Shown here: positions 23,466-29,390 of the stretch, piece after piece | Numbering within the stretch: the first letter of the stretch is position 1 | How the letters are laid out: the number at the start of each line of letters is the position of its first letter | Notes under the pieces: model-generated | Database searches by the model: none | The model's input: the letters and a program-made list of their open reading frames with translations, nothing else | What the model was told of the DNA's origin: nothing | Program-made: the position numbers and the translations under genes | Source: a virus | IMG/VR virus record: IMGVR_UViG_3300025816_000052 | Coordinates: 1-29,390 of that record | Reading direction: 5' to 3' (one strand) | DNA: 29,390 nt

Positions 23466-25033
23466 GATTTTACGAGAGAAATAATGCCATCATTAACAGT
23501 GATGTCAATGTAAACTTTGAAGACCTTCTAGAGATGACACCCGATCAGTTTAAGGATTGGGTGATTCGTCTTCGTGAAGAGTTGACTGCCGCTTGGGATA
23601 ACAACGGATGTCCTCCTCGAACGGGAAAGAACGAGGAAGATATTATTGCTTCCTTCAATCGCATGTCGGAGTTTCCTGTCCATCAGTTTGAGTTCGATGA
23701 TGAACTTAGCGAGACGCCGAAGGATGTGATTATCAACAAGTCACGACTAGGTGTTGAAGCCGATCAGTTCTTCGATAATATGTTCAAGACCAGAATCAAC
23801 TACACGGAGAAAGACAATGGACACTCGATCTACGATCTTGTCGCCAATCCAGATTATTTTGAGCGAGTGTATAAAGGTTCTCTTCGTCACTTTCGTAGGG
23901 ACTCTTTTTATTCTCATGCTGTCTCCACCCTCAAGCGTTCGCGGAAGCATAGCGTTGTATCTGTTGATTCTGCTAGGGACTGGATGCTCACTTTTTTTGA
24001 GAACCCGACGATGTTTGCGGGCAAGGACTTCTTGCTCGAACAAGTCAAGGTCAGAGAAGGACTGAACACAGGCTATCATCAAGTGGAGCAAACAAACATT
24101 CTTCAGTTGACAAAGGAAGAGGTTGAAGAGTTCCGCGATCGCCTAGCGTATCGACATCACTCGACTTTCGATATTGATAACATGGACGACGAGTCTGTCT
24201 ATGCCATTCGTTTGTATGATAAAGGTAAGAAGATTTTTCCTGGCGGGTTCAAGTCGTTTCGTATTGGTTACATTCAACCCGCAGTAAACTTCCCGCCGAT
24301 GACCGCTAAATACTTATATGAGCGATTCACTAACCACATCAAAGACAGACCGATTAAGATCTATGATCCGAGCAGTGGCTGGGGCGGTCGTATCCTTGGG
24401 GCTATGTCTGTCCGTGATGATCGCACTTTGCATTACATTGGCACTGACCCCAATCCTGATAACTTTAATAGTGATGGAAGTTCTCGTTACAGTGATCTCG
24501 CAGATTTTTACAACACCAAAACCTACAGATCAAACCCCTTCTTCTCAAGCACACATACATACGAAGTCTTCCAACTAGGTTCTGAGGAGATTCAGCATGA
24601 CAAAGATTTTCAAAAGCACAGAGGCGAGATTGACTTGGTGTTTACTTCTCCTCCTTATTTCAATAGAGAGGCTTATAGTGAAGATGAAAATCAAAGTTAC
24701 AAGAAGTATGGAAGTTCCTATGAGTCTTGGCGTGATGGATTCTTGCGACCGACACTTTCCACTTGTGCTGAATGGTTACGACCAGACGGCTATCTCCTAT
24801 GGAACATTGCAGACATATTGATCAAGGGAGAATATCTGCCTTTGGAGCAAGACTCTATTGACATACTGGGTGAACTTGGTGTAGAATATAAATACAAAAT
24901 GAAAATGGCACTAGAAGGAATGCCTGGTCAGAACCGCGTGGGTGAAGACGGCAAACCAAAGTGTAAAAACTTCTGTCAAGTGAACGACAGATATTTGAAG
25001 TATGAACCTATCTTTGTTTTTCGGAAAGCATAA
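23462..25033 (+). CDS. TSPPY-type methyltransferase-like protein with long N-terminal extension
   Basis: This encodes 523 residues from the ATG at 23462, which overlaps the previous stop; a frame extension back to 23405 lies inside that gene and is unlikely. Motif I, DPSSGWGGRILGA, starts at Asp302; GTDPNPDNF follows as the next AdoMet-pocket strand; motif IV, TSPPYF, is at 395-400. The order I-IV matches amino-methyltransferases acting on adenine N6 or cytosine N4. The first 300 residues show no domain I recognise and may hold target recognition. GWGGR in motif I is unusual. Expected role: modification of phage DNA, possibly with the PLP-like partner. Confidence 0.8.
   Translation: MRFYERNNAIINSDVNVNFEDLLEMTPDQFKDWVIRLREELTAAWDNNGCPPRTGKNEEDIIASFNRMSEFPVHQFEFDDELSETPKDVIINKSRLGVEADQFFDNMFKTRINYTEKDNGHSIYDLVANPDYFERVYKGSLRHFRRDSFYSHAVSTLKRSRKHSVVSVDSARDWMLTFFENPTMFAGKDFLLEQVKVREGLNTGYHQVEQTNILQLTKEEVEEFRDRLAYRHHSTFDIDNMDDESVYAIRLYDKGKKIFPGGFKSFRIGYIQPAVNFPPMTAKYLYERFTNHIKDRPIKIYDPSSGWGGRILGAMSVRDDRTLHYIGTDPNPDNFNSDGSSRYSDLADFYNTKTYRSNPFFSSTHTYEVFQLGSEEIQHDKDFQKHRGEIDLVFTSPPYFNREAYSEDENQSYKKYGSSYESWRDGFLRPTLSTCAEWLRPDGYLLWNIADILIKGEYLPLEQDSIDILGELGVEYKYKMKMALEGMPGQNRVGEDGKPKCKNFCQVNDRYLKYEPIFVFRKA
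24858..24894 (+). promoter_or_regulatory. Possible overlapping early and late promoter elements inside the methyltransferase gene
   Basis: TTGACA (24858-24863), an 18-bp spacer and TAGAAT (24882-24887) resemble a host-type promoter. TATAAATA (24887-24894) is an exact late octamer. All lie in coding sequence about 140 nt before the next gene, so chance is possible. The late octamer could serve the fibre genes downstream. Confidence 0.35.
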
Positions 25034-25734
25034 TGAAACAAGACACTGAATTTGGTAATATTCTTGAACGATTCTTAGATGATTACATGATTAAACTTTC
25101 TGATGGTGGTTCGATCAGAAAGCCAAACTTTGAGAGTGCGATCAAGTCTTACAAGCCAACCAAAAGAGAAATCAAACTCCTACGAGATCACTTCATTGAA
25201 GTGCGTGGTGAGATTACTGGAGCCATCAACAAGACCGACGAGGACTTGGTGGAAGGTTACTCATTTCTTTCGACTACTAAGTTGAAGAAACTAGATGGAT
25301 ATCTTGAATCTTTGATTGAAGTTCTAGAAGAGAAGTCTAAAATCACTCGACGTAAACGAAAGGTCGATCCTAATAAACTCGTCAAGTCGGTTCAGTATAT
25401 GTCTGAATCAAAAGAGTTCAATCTAGAATCGATCGATCCTGTCAACATCGTGGGTGCTAGTGGCCTTCTCTGTTTCAACACTAAGACCAAGAAACTAACT
25501 CTGTTTGAGGCTAGTACTAAGGAAGGTCTTAGTGTCAAGGGAACTACTATTCAAAATTTTTCTGAAAGTTCTGTTACTAAGACTATCAGAAAGAATAACT
25601 TCAATCTTCTTAGTAATATAACAGAGGGACGTATCGATTATACCAAGCGTGTTATGGATAATATTAAAACCAAAAACGCTATCCCTACAGGTAGAATCAA
25701 TAAGGATACTGTGATTCTGAGGACATACTCATGA
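25033..25734 (+). CDS. Hypothetical protein, basic, possibly shared with cyanomyoviruses
   Basis: This encodes 233 residues and starts by TAATG overlap with the methyltransferase-like gene. The first 115 residues are mostly helical, with basic patches (SYKPTKREIKLLRDHF and SKITRRKRK). Residues about 130-190 are beta-rich (VNIVGASGLLCFNTKTKKLT, then VKGTTIQNF). The C-terminus is Lys/Asn-rich. The pattern is reminiscent of a conserved unknown in cyanomyovirus genomes; I cannot name a function. The basic patches permit nucleic-acid binding. Its overlap with the modification-like genes suggests it belongs to the same unit. Confidence 0.85.
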   Translation: MKQDTEFGNILERFLDDYMIKLSDGGSIRKPNFESAIKSYKPTKREIKLLRDHFIEVRGEITGAINKTDEDLVEGYSFLSTTKLKKLDGYLESLIEVLEEKSKITRRKRKVDPNKLVKSVQYMSESKEFNLESIDPVNIVGASGLLCFNTKTKKLTLFEASTKEGLSVKGTTIQNFSESSVTKTIRKNNFNLLSNITEGRIDYTKRVMDNIKTKNAIPTGRINKDTVILRTYS

Positions 25735-25768
25735 CATATATACTAGGTATTCTTTATGGAAGAATCCT
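25735..25768 (+). promoter_or_regulatory. Late-like element and hairpin at the first fibre gene
   Basis: CATATATACT (25735-25744) is loosely late-promoter-like. It is followed by a stem of AGG-(T)-ATTCTT (25745-25754) with AAGAATCCT (25760-25768), 9 bp with one bulge and a 5-nt loop. The right arm and loop hold GGAAG (25758-25762), the ribosome binding site for the ATG at 25769. RNA begun near 25748-25750 would have a broken left arm. Confidence 0.4.
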
Positions 25769-26856
25769 ATGGGAAATAAATATCGAGGTTACTACAAAGC
25801 AGTAGACGCTAACGGTAACTTAATAACTTATAATCCCGGTGATGTTGTTAGAAAAAATGGATTATATTATCTAGCAACAGATACTATCATCGGTCACTCA
25901 CCCGAACACGGCACCCGTGTTGGGTGGGTTTCACTTGGTGCTGGTGGTAGTGGTGGAAGTGGTGGGAGTGGTGCTGACGGACCCACTGGACCCACTGGAC
26001 CCGCAGGTGTGACTGGAGCGGATGGCACAGGTGACACATATGTTGCTGGTACAGGACTGACTCTAAACGGTCCTACTTTTGCGGTTCGAGGTTGGACTAG
26101 AGGTGGTGAAACATTCCCAGATAGTCTTGGTGGTATTGTAGCAGGAACATCATTTAGTGATGGAACTACTGCCATTGAAATCTTAGAAACTTTACTCTTC
26201 GCATACCAACCAGTTTCATTCTCCGCCTTTGATATTGGACTTTCTTCTGGACCATATGAAGTTGGACAAACCGCTGGTAATACAACGGTAAACTCTACTT
26301 GGTCTACTGCTGGTCCAAACGCAAACTGGGTTGCTGGTTCCCTTTCAATCTCTGCAAATCAGAGTGTTGGAACTCTTGTCTCTGGTTTGAACTACGATGG
26401 TTCACCTCAATCGATTTCTCATGGGGCGTATAACTTCAATGTAGAAAAAACTCTTACCTTCACGATTGAGGGTGAGCAGGCAAGTGGAAGTAATCCAACT
26501 AAAACTGATACCATGAACTGGCGTTATAGATACTTCAGTGGTAGAACTGCGACTGGTTTTGATGGGACAGGTTTAACAGCACAAGGTTTTACTGATACTC
26601 TCAGTAGAACATCCCCAGATAACTGGACTTTCACTTTCCCTGCTGTCTCGCCTGGGAATAAAGGTTTCTTCATACTACCACAGAGTGAGTATTCAGGAAC
26701 TTTAACGATGACTAATACTGCAAATGGATTGGGTTTCCCCTTTGGTCTCACTGGTTCATTTACACATACAAATGAGTATGGTCTTGATATCCTTTATGAT
26801 ATTTGGGAATCTACCAATAACTTTGCGGGTGAAGTTATAATGAGGGTCAATACATA

Positions 26857-26857
<1 letters not shown>
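25769..26857 (+). CDS. Fibre-like virion protein with short collagen-like linker
   Basis: This encodes 362 residues. Residues 1-55 ([18 protein letters not shown] ... VGWVSL) resemble a small carbohydrate-binding or fibre-adaptor module of the 'pGdvV..nG..Y.a' type. A Gly/Ser linker and six or so Gly-x-y triplets ([12 protein letters not shown]) follow at about 58-90. The segment [20 protein letters not shown], ending in LLFAYQP (about 119-145), is a motif common in marine phage structural proteins. The rest is beta-rich and Thr/Ser/Gly-rich. A role as a tail or head fibre is likely. The last base of its stop is the first of the next ATG (TAATG). Confidence 0.8.
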
Positions 26858-29142
<2,285 letters not shown>

Positions 29143-29163
29143 ATATAGTAGGAGATATAAAAA

Positions 29164-29390
29164 ATGGCTATTACAGATCCAGAAGCAATTAAATTCGTAA
29201 ACGAATACATCAGACCGATGTGTGAACAGATTAGATCATCGAATGCAAAAGGTGCCGACTTTGCAATCAAGTGGGCAGGAATCAGTGCAGGTTTTCCAAA
29301 TGATCCAACAGAGATCGTAGAAGATGGTAGAGAAGCATCAGGTGTATCACGACTCAGTGGTGCCGATATCCAAGCAGTAGCGTTTGTCTT
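29164..29390 (+). CDS. Hypothetical protein, 5' part only
   Basis: The frame is open from the ATG at 29164, 9 nt after AGGAG (29150-29154), to the window end, giving 75 residues. It reads MAITDPEAIKFVNEYIRPMC, then a helix-rich stretch with a WAGISAGFPNDPTEIVEDGR segment. It follows the fibre gene with a late octamer in between, so a virion role is likely. I do not recognise the family. Confidence 0.8.
   Translation, partial: MAITDPEAIKFVNEYIRPMCEQIRSSNAKGADFAIKWAGISAGFPNDPTEIVEDGREASGVSRLSGADIQAVAFV

Overview
The window is the central morphogenesis and recombination block of a T4-like myovirus, probably marine. The gene order from gp13 to gp23, then gp3-uvsY-uvsW, gp55 and gp47-gp46, is the one known from cyanomyoviruses and other distant marine relatives of T4. 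All genes lie on the + strand, gaps are very short, and many start and stop codons overlap (ATGA or TAATG), so this is a phage genome and not a prophage remnant. The host cannot be named from this stretch: there are no photosynthesis genes, tRNAs or integrase.

Layout. 1-3183: end of a large Cys-rich, leucine-rich-repeat protein (5' end outside the window) and a 181-residue Cys-cluster protein of unknown role. 3250-5801: neck and tail-completion proteins gp13, gp14, gp15. 5810-7946: small and large terminase (gp16, gp17). 8001-10388: tail sheath gp18 and tail tube gp19. 10425-15484: portal gp20, two small acidic prohead core proteins, protease gp21, scaffold gp22 and major capsid protein gp23, closed by a strong terminator. 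15569-18717: gp3-like tail protein, UvsY, UvsW and a putative Sm-like protein. 18730-19245: HNH endonuclease. 19378-22701: late sigma factor gp55 behind a sigma70-type promoter, then the Mre11/Rad50-like pair gp47/gp46. 22698-25734: an unusual cassette of a PLP-fold-II-like protein, a TSPPY methyltransferase-like protein and a 233-residue unknown. 25769-29142: two fibre-like proteins, the second with a collagen-like domain of about 370 residues. 29164-29390: start of another gene.

How it works together. gp55 directs late transcription from TATAAATA-type octamers. Copies of this octamer, or of a TATACATA variant, lie before gp13, gp18, gp22, gp3 and the last gene, with others inside genes. gp46/47, UvsY and UvsW would support recombination-dependent replication. 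gp16/17 package DNA through gp20 into heads built from gp22, gp23 and the core proteins and matured by gp21.

Most notable points: (1) before gp13, a perfect 14-bp hairpin hides the ribosome binding site and has a late-promoter-like octamer in its loop, so late RNA would escape the hairpin. Similar but weaker arrangements lie at uvsW and at the first fibre gene. (2) The PLP-like/methyltransferase-like cassette is a candidate DNA-modification system. (3) The 19246-19377 control region combines three dyads and a TTGACA/TATATT promoter ahead of gp55. (4) The collagen-like gene carries a recently expanded 45-bp tandem repeat.
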